The position numbers were made by a program, and so were the translations under genes. From Lactarius indigo (Eukaryota > Basidiomycota > Agaricomycetes > Russulales > Russulaceae), in assembly GCA_025766275.1 (NCBI GenBank), contig JAFKAC010000080.1, positions 62,001-126,000 of the forward strand: DNA of 64,000 bases. Reading direction: 5' to 3'. A model generated the notes under the pieces. It searched no databases. It worked only from the letters and a program-made list of their open reading frames with translations, and had not been told where the DNA came from. Below, piece after piece: positions 36,812 through 49,000 of this stretch. Position 1 is the stretch's first letter. Every line of letters starts with the position of its first letter.

Positions 36812-38144
36812 TCAACCAGACGTAGCGTCCTTCGGTCTCCGACTATCGTCGCGCGCCTTTCGCTGAGCTTGCATACCGAGTTCTCCAGCCCGCCGACGTT
36901 GGTTGACCCGCCGCAGCTCTTCCGTAAGTGCATCCAGCCTCTGTCGCGTCGCGTCGTCTACCCGGTCCTCCTCCGGCGGGATCTTGTATCCCAGTGCGCG
37001 CTTCACCTGGCCAACGTACCCGACCTCGCCAACGCTGCGCCGCGCGAGTAGGTTGGCTTTGCGCTCCTCGGGGGACCAGCGCACCAACACATGTGCGGGG
37101 AAGCCGAGGCGCGAGCGCAGGCGCGTGGCCGTCAAGACCTCTCCGCGCGCTTCGCGTTGGCGCTCGCGCGTCTTGTTCGCGACCTTCTCGCGTCGCGCGG
37201 CTTTCAGCTGCCTCACGAGATCTGGCGGTGTTGGCAGCGCAGCGCGTGCGGTATCGCGCTCGAAGGCTGCTCCGATTTTCGCTAGGCTCGCGTCGAGCGG
37301 GGAGCGCCACGCCGCAAGATGCGGATTGCTGAAGGAGGGCACGAACGACGCGCCTGTCTTGGCGAGTTTGTCCTCGAACTGGGCTTCGATGCGTAGATCC
37401 TCGAGCCGGGAAAATAGGGCGCGCTGGCGCTCGACACGCTTGGACCGCGCTACGCGCCGCTTGTGGATCATACCCGAGATGTGGTCCGGTTGGGGTTTGA
37501 GTCGCGGGAGGGGACCGTTGTATATGCTAGGTTTGAATAGGGCGCCGGTGACGATGGGGCGGTTGAGGAGACGGTGTTGCCAAGCCTATGGGAAGGAATG
37601 CGTTGGGGGAAGTTGAACATGTCAAGGATGAGACGTACGAGCGATTCGTCGACTATTCGCCTCATTCTGAGGTTATTCCGGCGAGCATCGACGAGGCGTC
37701 CAAAACGCTCGAGAACAGCGCGTAGACGTTCATCACCTTGCTTTGCTCGATTAAAAGCATCGAGCCACTATTCACGGCAGCGTGAGCAAATAACCCGTCA
37801 GACCAATTATAGACTGGAAATGCGCACCCGGTGTCCTTTCTCAAGCTGGACTTTCGTGAGCACTGGACTCGTGAGATGACGGTGTTTGCGGAAGAGCGCT
37901 TGTATATGTGCGCGTACCTGGGACAGGTGAGGAAAGGAGAGACGAATCGAGTATATGCGTGACAGACGTTTGAATTGGGGGAGGCCCGGAGAAGGCCTCT
38001 ATATAGAACCCATAACGTCGGTACTCTGTGCGCCTCTAAACGGTAAAAGGGGACACGGGGCCGCACTTGGCGAAGACTGGATACGATACGAGCAATGCGC
38101 TGTCTATGTGTGATGTCAACCGGTGTCGGGTGAGAGAGAGACAT
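36812..38144 (-). CDS. LYR-motif (Complex1_LYR_2-like) mitochondrial protein
   Basis: The start is the ATG at 38144-38142 (MSLSHPTPVDITHRQRIARI). Four exons are implied. The first ends at PNSN and carries 'TLWVLYRGLLRAS', the LYR tripeptide in its usual setting. The second begins 'VRAHIQALFRKHRHL' and the third 'WLDAFNRAKQGDERL'. The last begins 'AWQHRLLNRPIVTGALF' and runs to 36812. LYR proteins act in mitochondria as respiratory-complex or ribosome assembly factors, using acyl carrier protein and iron-sulphur transfer partners. The C-terminal 200 residues are very Arg-rich with coiled-coil-like stretches, as in fungal mitoribosome-associated proteins. The start lies only 66 bp from the ATG7 start on the other strand. 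Confidence 0.75.
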
Positions 38145-38210
38145 GTGAGGCGATCTGACCAAAACAGGCCACTCGTCCAAGTAATCCGATAAGCTCAGTC
38201 GACATTTACC
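38145..38210. promoter_or_regulatory. 66-bp bidirectional promoter between LYR gene and ATG7
   Basis: The two start codons point away from each other with 66 bp between them. No TATA box is obvious. A CCAAT-like or other shared element was not resolved. Confidence 0.5.
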
Positions 38211-40839
38211 ATGACCGTCGTTCAATTCGCCCAGTTCTCGTCACTGGTTCAGCCTACATTTTGGCACGAATTGAGTCGGGTGAAGCTCGAGGTCCTTCGT
38301 CTATCCGACGACTCAGTCCCACTTACGGCAACTTACTCGGCCGGGCGCACCATCAAAGACAGAAACACAGGCCAAGATGTCCCGCTGGGGTGTAATATCA
38401 GCGTGGGTGGAGAATCACTTTCAGAGGACTACAGGTAAGCTCATCGTTATCTACTCAGTGACAACATACACATCATGGCAGCCCGCCTTCGCACTCGATT
38501 CCGGCTCGAGGCGTCTTGAAGAACTATAACACAATAGAGGAATTCAAGAACGCCGACAAGAGGGCCCTGTTCAACAAACTATCGGACGAGGTGCGTATCG
38601 CGCTTCGCTGTATCTCTTGTCGAGGACCCTGAGGGAACCCCTGCACGACCTAAATGCCGCCGCGCTAGCGTTTTGACACGGATCTGGTGTTCAGTCCATG
38701 CGTGCTAATCTCTTCGTAGATTTGGGACAGTATCATCCAGAACCACGACGTCGCTGCCCTAACACGCTTTCTACTCATCACATTCGCCGACCTCAAGAAA
38801 TACAAGTTCTACTATTGGTTCGCCTTTCCCGCCTTCGCCGCCCAGCCCTTGTGGGAGATAGACGATGATTGGACTGGTCCGGAGGCGCACCTTTCACAAG
38901 ACCAGCTCTCCTCCCTTACCGAGCGACTCTCCCCGACCCCACCCCCATTCTTCCTCGTGCGGCCCGCCCAGAACAACACCGTTGAGACCGCCCCCGTGAA
39001 CGAATTTTCCACATTCTTCACGGATGTGCCCCAACAGTCGGTGGGTGTCCCCATCTCCTGTCTATCACCTCCCAAGTCTGATAACGGCCTACAGCAAACA
39101 ATCGGTTTTCTCGACCCTTCAGCGCAAGCTGCCGCTCCAGGCTGGCCCCTGCGCAACCTCCTTGCGTACCTCCGCGCAGTGCATCCAGAGGCGACACAGA
39201 CCGTCCGAGTACTATGCTGGCGCGGCGACGCCGCGTCGAGTCGCTTTGGCGTTCTGCGCGGTGGGCCCGCCGGTGCGGACAAGCCGAGCGCAGTTGGGTG
39301 GGAAAAGAACGTGCAGGGAAAACTAGGTGCGCGGGTGGCGGACCTGGCCCCGATGATGGATCCCAAAAGGTCTGCCTTCGTCCCCTTCTTGGTGTCCGAG
39401 GTAAGCTTCCTGAGCGGCGCGGGACGACAGGCTCGCGGACCAGGCGGTCGACCTCAATCTCAAACTGATGCGTTGGCGGATCCTCCCTTCCCTCGACTTG
39501 GACAAGATCGCGCAGACGCGGTGCTTGTTACTCGGCGCGGGGACTCTTGGGTGCTATGTTGCGCGAACGCTCATGGTACGTCACGTGACGCTCGTGGGTC
39601 CCTCCTTTTTCTGACGTAGGTGTCCGTCCAGGGCTGGGGTATTCGCAAAATCACACTCGTCGACTCGGGCAGAGTTTCCTTCTCGAATCCTGTGCGACAA
39701 CCGCTGTTCGAGTTCGACGACTGCATTGACGGCGGCAAACCCAAAGCCGAGGCGGCCGCTGCGCGGCTGAAGAAGATCTTTCCCGGAGTAGTACGTACCG
39801 ACCCTACCTTTTCTGTACGCGCGTACCAACATGAGACTTCTAGGATGCTGATGGTGTGACGCTCTCGATTCCAATGCCAGGTCATCCGGTCCCGCCCGGT
39901 TCGGAGGAGCAGACGAAGAGGGATGTCGAAATTCTAGAGGACCTGTTTGATGCGCACGACGCCGTATTTCTCTTGATGGATTCACGCGAGAGCCGTTGGT
40001 TGCCAACTGTGCTCGGCGCGGCAAAGGGGAAAGTAAGCAAGTTTTCACGCTATGGCTCCTCCACTGCGTGACTTTTACTGCTGCAGATGGTGCTGAACGC
40101 AGCGCTGGGCTTTGACTCGTACCTCGTTATGCGGCATGGTGCGCGTGGAAATCCAGCAGATGGCTCCAGGAGACTTGGCTGTTACTACTGCAACGACATC
40201 GTAGCGCCAGCAGACGTACGTCCCTCACCGCTGCCGCCGATCTCCCAGTGATAACCTGCCCCCAGTCCCTCACCGACCGCACACTAGATCAAATGTGCAC
40301 AGTGACCCGCCCAGGGTTGGCGCCAATCGCATCAGCGACAGCCGTAGAGCTTCTTGTATCGCTTATTCAGCATCCGTCGGGGTGAGATTCGCCACTGTTT
40401 TTCTTAGATCATTCTTATTTGGGTCTCATGGGAAACGATTCGTAGCGTTCTGGCACCTGCACCACCCCCCGGTCAGGACCCGCAGCACCAACAGGACACC
40501 GATCAAGGCGGTAGCGTGTTGGGGCTCGTCCCGCACCAACTGCGCGGGTTCCTTGCGCAGTTCCGTAGCATGTCAATAGTGGGCGCTGCTTACGACCGCT
40601 GCACTGGGTGCAGTGAGACGGTACGTTGGCGTTTCGATGTGAGGGCGAGGCTGATGTGCGGGTTTTTGCTGCAGGTTCTGAAGGCGTACGAAACGCAAGG
40701 TTTCGCGATGATGTTGAGGGCGTTCAATGAAACGGGCTTCCTAGAGGCGCTTACGGGGTTGGATAAGTTGCATGCTGAGGGTGAGCAAGCGCTAGAAGCG
40801 GTCGATTGGGAGGAAGAGGGCACGGATGAGGACTTTTGA
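38211..40839 (+). CDS. ATG7: Atg7, autophagy E1-like activating enzyme
   Basis: The start is ATG 38211 ([20 protein letters not shown]). Introns follow at about 38435-38484, 38589-38720 and several further sites; the stop is at 40837-40839. Atg7 activates Atg12 and Atg8 with ATP and passes them to Atg10 and Atg3 in autophagosome formation. The N-terminal domain is seen in '[17 protein letters not shown]' and '[11 protein letters not shown]'. The adenylation domain has '[14 protein letters not shown]', '[20 protein letters not shown]' and '[14 protein letters not shown]'. The catalytic Cys is in '[10 protein letters not shown]' (codon 40296-40298), and CxxC zinc pairs occur at 'CYYCN' and 'CTGCS'. 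The C-terminus is acidic, ending EEEGTDEDF. All key residues are present. Confidence 0.93.
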
Positions 40840-41204
40840 GAATAAATGAGCAAACGCATGACGACGTGTACTTGTCTACTAATTCAATTGTATGCTTACT
40901 GATTCACCAGAAATGTGAGAGAAATATTAAGTCATCCCTAGGAGAATAACAACTTGGAACCACCTGCCTTGAGCATGGCATCAGCCGAAAAAAAGTCGTG
41001 GTGCGGCAAAATTGCCAGTCGGAACTTTCGAGTCTTCCCATGGCTTGCATTACTTACCTTTCCCGACGTCAGATCCTGGGTCGTCGTAATCTGGCCCTTA
41101 CTATTTCCCCCAAACGCAATAAAATGACCGTAATTGAGCTGCTCAATATGCCTCATTATCACATACTTACAGGCTTTAATTGCACCGTATAAGAAACATA
41201 CCTT
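40840..41204. other. short convergent intergenic region
   Basis: This is the 3' flank shared by ATG7 and the hydrolase gene, which converge here. No additional gene is seen. Confidence 0.4.
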
Positions 41205-42510
41205 CTAGTTATCACCTTGATGCCTCCGTTCTAGATCACACAAGTACTGCTTCACGGCTCGTGACCAATCCCGATACCGCCAAGCATCCTCATGCAGCGC
41301 CCGTTCCAGTACCACCAGTCTCCCGACCCCCGCATCTGTTCCACTCGGCGCCTTCAGCGCATCGAAGATCTCTTGGCCCATGGCAGGCGGGACGACCTCG
41401 TCCCGCTCGCTCACAAGCACCATCGCGCGGTGTGCAAGAGCAGCACACCGACGACGCACATCACGTGCCGCCGCACGCGCGTCCCACCGATCGCGCACGA
41501 ACGGACCGAGATAGCGGTACGGGAGCCAGCGCTGCGGGTAGAGCGCGCGGAGCATGTCCGGCACACTCGTGAACGCGTTCTCCAGCACCAGGCCATGCAC
41601 GCCGCCCGGCGCATCGCGGGTGGCGAGTAGGCAGAGCGCGGCGGATGCACCGAGGGAGTGGCCGTAGAGCGTCAGGCAGCTGGTGGGGAAACGCGAGGCG
41701 GCAAAGGCGAGCGCGGCGGCGTGGTCGGCGAGGAGGCCTGCCTGCGTGGGGCGTGCTCCGGCCGACGTCCAGTAGGAGCGCGGTGCGGGCGCGAGGATGG
41801 CTAAGGATGGGATGGAATTGAGTAGGGTAGCAAACATGGAGATGCGGTGCAGTGGGTTTCCGGCGTTGCCTATGGGTGTAGGTGAAAAGACTGAATGATC
41901 CGCGACGAGAGTACTGTACCTTGAAGATAGACGATGACGTGCTGGGGAGGAGTGGACACGTCTCTACGTAAGAGTAGCGTCGACAGGCGGACTTTGTTTG
42001 GTCGGGAACTGGGGATGGAGAGCTCCTCGATGTGAATGCCATTGGGGGTATACTTGGGGTACACGTCCGCGAGTAGCTCCGTCCTCGAACCGGGAGGAGC
42101 ATACCCTGCAAGGGGGCTTAGTTCATCAAATGCAATGCTTGCGCTACTGACTATTCATATAAATCACTTTGCGTTGAAATATAATCAGCATCAAGCACTG
42201 TGGATGACGCACATTCTGGGGTTCAACACTCGAGGTCCACCCACTGTACCGCAGGACGGACCTTATATGTCCACAACGCTAATGGGAGGCCAACAAATGC
42301 GGAGAGTGCCAACCAGCCTGAGGGCGCATCGTGACTGGGCTGAAGGGAGAGACCCGCAGTGACAGTTCGCGTCAAAGGAGAGAGGAGTGTTGTTGTTGTG
42401 TCGAAATCAGGATTGGATACCTTGTGATTCGGGTCACGAAAAAGGTTACGAAGAGAGAGTAAAGATAGTTGTCGACGGACGCAGACTTTCCTGACAATCC
42501 ATTGGGACAT
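41205..42510 (-). CDS. alpha/beta hydrolase, BEM46/ABHD13 family
   Basis: The probable start is the ATG at 42510-42508 (MSQWIVRKVCVRRQLSLL); an upstream ATG at 42555 is possible. Small introns separate an N-terminal hydrophobic anchor ('LALWTYK', 'MLIIFQRKVIYM') from 'GYAPPGSR' and the catalytic exon that ends at 41205. The nucleophile elbow is GHSLGAS, and the family signature 'LENAFTSVPDMLRALYP' follows it. The acid is likely in 'SERDEVVPP' and the His in 'LHEDAWRY'. BEM46 proteins are membrane-anchored hydrolases of unclear substrate. The gene is head-to-head with the D-lactate dehydrogenase, 206 bp between starts. Confidence 0.85.
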
Positions 42511-42716
42511 CGACGAGAACTGCCTATGTGGCGCGGGAATTGCGGGTCCGTGCAATCTCGGCTATTGCTTGACGACAAATGACGACAAATGCTCCCGAAA
42601 GTGCCCAGAATCGCGGTCAGAGACGATGTCCATGCTACACGTGGCCGAAGTTCAATGTGACACAGCGTCAAAACTCAACTTTGACGAAGCTCTCGTGACA
42701 TTTTCGCCAGCGCAGC

Positions 42717-45099
42717 ATGTCGTTGCTATGGACTCGGAGGGGTTGGAAGGTGCCGAGGCTATCTACCTATAGTAGCGGAGGCCGGTTATGGCCAGTACAT
42801 TCCCATTACCTGCGCCCGCTTAGCACGGCGGCCAGCGGCGAAGGAGCACCTCCACCGGCCCCTGCAGCTTCTTCGACCCGCACCCCGCTTGCGCTTGCTC
42901 TGGCTGGCGCTTTGCTGGGCCTGGGGGGATATTATATCGGTGCGCATTCGAACAACGACGGCGTGGAGTTAGTCAACGCCACGGCGTCCATACCGCCGGT
43001 CTATGGCACGCCCGAAGACTTTGCGCGTGCGATTGAGGAGCTCAGGGCGTCGTTTGTGGGGGAGGCGGTAACGATAGCGCCGGACGAGCTGGTGGCGCAT
43101 GGGTTTTCGCCAAATTGTCATCATCCCGGTGCGCCCTGCTTTTGCGTTTTGGTGTACTGGGGTCGTGACGTTGGTTGTGATTAGGACTCCCTCATAGTGT
43201 CGTGGTGTACCCAACTTCGACGGAAGATGTGGTGAAGATCGTCAATATTGCGCGGAAGTATCGCATGCCTGTCGTCCCTTATGCCGGTGGGACGAGCTTA
43301 GAAGGACACTTCGCGGGCGTACGTACCTCAGGCTGCCGTTACGCTGCATCGTCGCTCAGTTCGTGACGGACTTCTTTTTTCTTCTTTAGTGGAAGGGCGG
43401 AGGCATCTGCGTCGACCTGTCAGAAATGAACAAAATCATTGCCATCCATGGCACGTTTCCTATCTCCGATCCATATCCATCGGCCATCTGATTTCCTCCC
43501 GTCTTCGCAGAGGAAGATTCGGACCTTGTTTGCCAACCGGGAGTAGGATGGATGGAAATCAATCAGACCCTGAAAGAGAAAGGAATCCCACTATTCTTTC
43601 CCGTACGTAAGAATGGTTACACGTCCTGCTCTCGATCACCTCAGCGCATTGTGCAAATACGCAGATTGACCCCGGTCCTACTGCCACTATTGGCGGCATG
43701 CTAAGCACTGGCTGCTCTGGAAGTCAGCTATCCCGCGATCCAGTCCTCTGACCTTATGCTGAATCGTTTCTCGGTAGCCAACGCGGTGCGGTATGGTACA
43801 GCGAAAGGCGAATGGTTCCTAAACGCGGTCGGCATTCCTCGTGCCTGTCCATGCGTGTGCTGAACATTTCTGTAGACGGTCGTCCTTCCGTCTGGGGAAG
43901 TGATCAAGACGAGACGCCGGTCACGCAAGTCGTCGGCCGGATTCGACACCACGAAACTATTCATCGGTGCGGAGGGCACACTCGGCATCATCACGGAGGT
44001 GACCATCCGCCTTGCGCCGGTCGTCCCGACGACCGTCGCGACCGCGCGGTTCCCCGACATGCGCAAGGCGAGCGAAGCCGTTATCGAGATCCTGAACACG
44101 GGAATCGGCATCCGTGAGCCTTCCCTCCCGTAACTTATTTCTGGCCCCCTCTTTTATCCCACCGCGATTTAACAGAATGCATCGAGCTCGTCGACGCGGC
44201 GTTCATACGCGCTACCGTGGCCGCGGGTAACCCCGCGCGGAAGTACGACATCGCCGACCACCTGTTCTTCAAGCTGCAAGGCGCGACTCCTGGAGCGCTC
44301 TCTGAGGCCGTGGACGTCGTGAAGCGCGTCGTGAAGAAGCACGGCGGAGACAAGTTCTGGCCTGCACAGAGCGAGGAGGAGGCCGAGGCGATGTGGACGG
44401 ACCGCAAAGTCGGGTTCTACTCGGGCCTCGCGTATGCGGGCGAGGGGGCAAAGGCATGGACGACGGACGTGTGGTGCGCAATTGACCTAATTCAAAACTT
44501 GGGGGACTTCCCTCACTGCCCCCCATTTATCGCAGCGTTCCGATTTCCAAGCTCCCGCAGCTCGTAGACGAGACCCAGAAGGACATGGAGCGCGCGGGCA
44601 TACTCTATTCTGTCATAGGCCACGCAGGAGACGGTGGGTAGTGCGGAGATGCCACGCCGTACCGAGGAGAGGTTGCTGACGCAGTACCATTGGACACCCA
44701 GGAAACTTCCATGCCCTCATGACCTTCAAGACGGACGAAGAGCTCAAGGTCGTGCGGGAGCTCGTGCATCGCATGGTCGAGCGTGCGTTGGCGCTTGATG
44801 GGACCTGTAAGTCACTCAGGCCGTGCGCCCGCCAGCCTGACCCGGAAATTTTTTTTCTTCATTAAGGTACCGGCGAGCATGGTGTCGGGATCGGGAAGAA
44901 GGAATTCATGGTTGAGGAGCTCGGTGCGGGAACGGTGGCCCTGATGAAGACGATCAAGCGGGCGATAGATCCGCTAGGGATCATGAACCCTGGGAAGGTA
45001 TGGGTTCATCATAACTCCATCGGTGTCGCATATAATTGGGCGCTGACGACGTATTTTTTTTAGTTGTATCCAGATGATGACACTGCACCACCCTCCTGA
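42717..45099 (+). CDS. DLD1: mitochondrial D-lactate dehydrogenase (cytochrome)
   Basis: The start is ATG 42717 ([20 protein letters not shown]), an Arg/Ser-rich, acid-poor mitochondrial presequence. A hydrophobic helix near residues 55-75 follows, as in DLD1-type inner-membrane enzymes. The FAD-binding domain has '[15 protein letters not shown]', '[20 protein letters not shown]' and '[16 protein letters not shown]'. The C-terminal oxidase domain has '[14 protein letters not shown]' and '[15 protein letters not shown]', with the flavin-contacting His and Glu, and ends [15 protein letters not shown]. It oxidises D-lactate to pyruvate and reduces cytochrome c. Many introns of about 50-60 bp are present and could be followed by eye. 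It is probably functional. Confidence 0.92.
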
Positions 45100-45482
45100 G
45101 CGTAGACCGGTGAGGATGATAATTTGAGGTCGATTTTACATGCACAGTATTATAAACACTGGGAAACACACTACACGGACCGAAATATCATCCTTACTGA
45201 CGGTTTATTTAGTCGCACTTTCATGCGCCTTGCATCCACACGAAGTTTAGCGGACGCGACGACTTTTCCTGTTCAACATCACCATTTGACGTAGCATGAC
45301 TTCAATAAATTCATGTGGAGTGGACCTATGTACACCTGATGGTAAAATTTCTACCAAGCATACGGCACAAGGTATCCACAGAAAACCCTAGAAGGTAGAA
45401 GCAGGCTGCTACATAATAGAACAATAAGAAATTTTACATTTTTACGACCCTGTCCAGATCTGACGTAATGGCCGTCTCCTCT
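45100..45482. other. convergent intergenic region
   Basis: It lies between the 3' ends of the D-lactate dehydrogenase and the aspartic protease genes. No gene or clear repeat is seen. Confidence 0.45.
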
Positions 45483-47064
45483 TCAGTTGGTCGTGGCTGT
45501 GGTGAACGAGGTGGTGGCGAAGCCAACGCGGTTGTTAGTAGTATCAAAGACGGAATAGAACCGCTCGAGGAAAGTGTAGCCGTTGATAAAGTCGAGGCCC
45601 GATCCCGTGGGGGAGCCGATGTCGTTGACGACCAGGTAGATGCTGCCTGAAGTGCCGCCAATGAACGTGTTGAGTGCACGTGGCCAGATCTGCGCGTTCG
45701 CGGTGAGCTCGAATGCCCTGCCGCCGGTCGTGAAGAAGAGCGACTGCAGGTTGGCAAACTGGGTCGAGGTGATCCTGAGCAAGCCCGTGTTGGCGTCATT
45801 GACCCCACCGGTCGCGGATTTGTAGCGGTTGAATGCGTCTGCGTGAGTGTCGTTGGTTCGTGACACGGGATCTGGTTAAGAGAAACGTGGCGGGTGCTTA
45901 CCGGTGGCGATCAGGATGAGGGTGGTTCCGGTGTCGACAATACCAGCAGTGTTCGAGAGGATGGTGGTAGAAGCACCGTACCGGATGGACTCGTTGATAC
46001 CCCAGAATTCGCTGGCGGGGAAGGTTCCCGTGCCGGGGCTGTCCAATTCCGCGTAAGTATTCAGATCCTAGAGTTAGAGCTCGGTGATCACACGTGCTCA
46101 CCTGAATGTGAGAGTTCCAGTGAACTTGGTAGAGTCGGTACCACCGAACGTCAACTCGCCATTCTTTACAGATGTCGTGGTCGTGGGCTCAAAAGACACG
46201 GAGACGATATCAGATGTGATTGTTCCCTGACTGAACAGGTTGTCCGTGACCGTGGGGATGGGCGTATTTGAGTCTGGGGACAAGGTGCCAAGCGTCAAAT
46301 CGACAGGCCCGATCCTACAGTATGAATTGTCAGCGCAGGTTTAAAGCGATGAGCTTTACACTCACCCGAGGATTCCGTCGAAACCATCGAAGCCAGTGGA
46401 GGTTGAAGCAACGCCGATCGATTGATCAGGAATAACAAGCCCAGGGCCAATCGTCACGGTGTCCAAGAACTCAGTTCCTAAGAAAGGGAGGGGGGTGTAG
46501 GGACATAGCAACGATGACTTTCACGGGCAGAAACCCACCAGAGAACGACCCAGATCCATATGTCACAGACTAGAAGATGGTAATTAGTTGACGCTGGATA
46601 ACATGTTCGAGATACAATACTTACCACACTGTCACCTGTCTGCACACTGGTGCCAGTCTGAACATAGGGCGCTCCAGCTCCTACCCAGGTATTCGAGCTT
46701 CCCGTGTCGATGAGGAGATTGTCTGAAAGCGGGTCTCAGAACGTAAGCTGCATATGAAGCAGCGTCACTCACAGGAGGTGGGGGGGCTGCCAACGCCGAC
46801 GCTGGCCTCGTAAACGACGGCGACGTTAGTCACACCGACGCTGACGACTGCGCCGGGGCTTAGGGTTCCGCTTTGTTTTTCTTTGCTGATGGAAACCAAG
46901 TTTTTGGCACGGGCCTGATCCTTTTGGACGAGGTCATGGGCACCGGTGACATTGAGGTGTCGAGCGAAGGTCAATGAGACAGGTGCTTTGCGAACGACGA
47001 TGGGGTTCGCCGCGACGCTAACGGCAAGCAAGAGGAAAGCGGTGAGAGAGGCAGTCGGGAACAT
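45483..47064 (-). CDS. secreted A1 aspartic protease (polyporopepsin type)
   Basis: The start is the ATG at 47064-47062 and the stop is at 45483-45485, with five or so introns of about 50-70 bp. Residues 1-19 (MFPTASLTAFLLLAVSVAA) are a signal peptide. A propeptide follows with Ala/Lys-rich helices to about residue 65. The first catalytic site is in 'LIDTGSSNTWVGAG', and the active-site flap region is 'SVTYGSGSFSGTE'. The second catalytic site is 'GIVDTGTTLILI'. The mature enzyme ends 'FDTTNNRVGFATTSF'. This is the arrangement of polyporopepsin-like proteases secreted by wood- and litter-decay fungi. Few Cys residues are visible, as in that group. It is probably active and acts extracellularly at acid pH. 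Confidence 0.92.
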
Positions 47065-48966
47065 GGCTCGAGTTGAGAGAAGAGGGTGGATTTGAAGAGG
47101 CAGGAGTGAATCGCAGCTGAATCACAGCGAAATTGTTGAGGATGTTAATGGGCTTTTATAGTTTGGAACGCCCAAGCTCGAAGGGTTGTCAGGACCAATG
47201 TTTTCCCATGAAGTGCCGCACGACGCTGCTCGAGGGAAATTGCGAGGCGCGTGTTTACGATGGCACATGGCACGGCGAGCGAGTTCGTGGTGAGGGTGGG
47301 TGAGTGTTTGTAGGGAGAGAAGCATAGACTGCATGTGAGGTATCCCGATCCGGTGTACGAAGCAAGAATGAGAACACGTAGCTCATGGTCATGAGGGAAG
47401 CTAGAGCATATTGACCGAAAAAGCGGAGAATGTTGTCAGTCTCAGACACAGAATGTGGGATGCTGAAGCTTGTGATGTGAGCTAGTGATACTATCGGAAA
47501 GTTTCATTGAGAGAATTGGGCTCGTTTTCGCTCGTTTCCGGAAGACCCACCCGGGGTCTGGGGATGAGGTACTGAGTGGGTCCACAGTCACGTTGACTGG
47601 AGAAAAGAGTGCCACTAGTTGAAAGTTGGCAAACTTCTGTGCCAGCTCAACTGTGGTCCACAGCCGACAGAACGAATCCCTTTCAGATGCTGCGTCGATA
47701 AGTCCTTGTCCACGCGATCCAGGATGGAAGTATGACTTGAACATGAAAGCCCGGGGTCGAGTGAGGGTCAACAGACGTCAGCTAAATGCTTACGAATCAA
47801 GCCTATAATAATCAAGGCCCACACAAGACTCGACTCTTGCTACAGTACTTATCCAGCTGCGGAAATAGGCACACTTCTAAGTTATTTTTAGCGCGACCCT
47901 CTCTGGTCAACGTCAAGGACGTGGGAAACATTACTTACCGTTGTGAAGCGAAGCGGCCGGATTATCGGTCCCTTGTTAGACAGAAAACCGATTCATGACC
48001 AAATCAGCCGGTCCTTGTGTTATCAACGGATGGGCGTGCAAGGAATAGCGGCACACGGCAGACTGTGCCACGCAAATATATTAGTACTGTCATAAGAGTA
48101 ATCCCCACCTTATATCAGCGCTTGCGGATGCCATAGCTTCGCTTGCACAAGTTCAGACCGTGATTGTAGCGCAACCAAATCGGGAATGATATCATCTCTG
48201 GTGTGTATGATAAGGCATCTTTGTGGGTGGCTGCAACGGACTCATGAACTCGTGACTCAACGGGCTTCAGGACGGCATGGCACAATCGATTACAGCAAAC
48301 ATGATACGGCGGCAGACACAGAAAAAGTCGAGGACGTATTTTTTGGTGAGTGACAACAACCCCCATTAGGATTAGGTCTTCGAGCGGAGAAGGTTTTAGA
48401 CAATGTGGAGGACTCGCAAATTATTGAGGGGCCCTGTCGAGAGAAGGTCATAACACAAGAACGGCCACATGGTTGGTGATAAATGTTGGGACGTGTTGTC
48501 AATTAGAATCCTCGAATCTGGTCACAGTAGTCCCTGGTGGCCTTGTGTCTTGACATGAGCAAGATGAGAGTCTATTCCGACCCAGCGAAGTGGCGCAGTA
48601 GGTGGTGGTTACCGGAAAAGGAAGTCCCCATCCACGACCATTACTGTAAGTCACAAAGGAAAAGTACTAATATAAAGTCGTTAACGCAAGTCAACGAGAA
48701 CAAGTCCCAAGAGGAAGTTGTAAACATAAGTCATTAAGAACCCTACTCGTAGAAGCTCAAGGACCTCAAGGAGAGCTGCTGCGTAGAGCGTGTTGGAAGT
48801 CCAGATTCCCAACTCAAATGTTTACCCTGGCAGTGAGCTTTAATCTTACTGATCACACACAAGTTAACAATGACAATAACAGCAAGGTCCATTTGGCATA
48901 GGGGTAGGTAGGTAGTAGAGGATAATGATATGTGTTTATGACAAGAGGGAAGAAAAAGAAACGAAC
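47065..48966. other. intergenic region, no gene seen
   Basis: It holds the promoter of the aspartic protease and about 1.5 kb of sequence without a recognisable gene. Open frames are short and do not splice into anything familiar. Confidence 0.45.
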
Positions 48967-49000
48967 CTAGGCCACGTCGGCAAGGAATTCTTGAAGGTTG
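48967..49000 (-). pseudogene. C-terminal codons of the split serine protease gene
   Basis: Reading minus from the GGTTG target duplication, the sequence continues the protease frame as QEFLADVA and a stop (48967-48969). This short tail was cut off from the body of the gene by insertion of the LTR element at 49001-49627. Confidence 0.75.
48996..49000. repeat. target-site duplication GGTTG, left copy
   Basis: It is identical to 49628-49632 across solo LTR copy 2. Confidence 0.9.

Noticed and set aside
36903..37616. 237-codon plus-strand frame opposite the LYR gene
   Set aside because: It is Arg/Ser-rich and antisense to a well-supported exon; it is a by-product of high GC.
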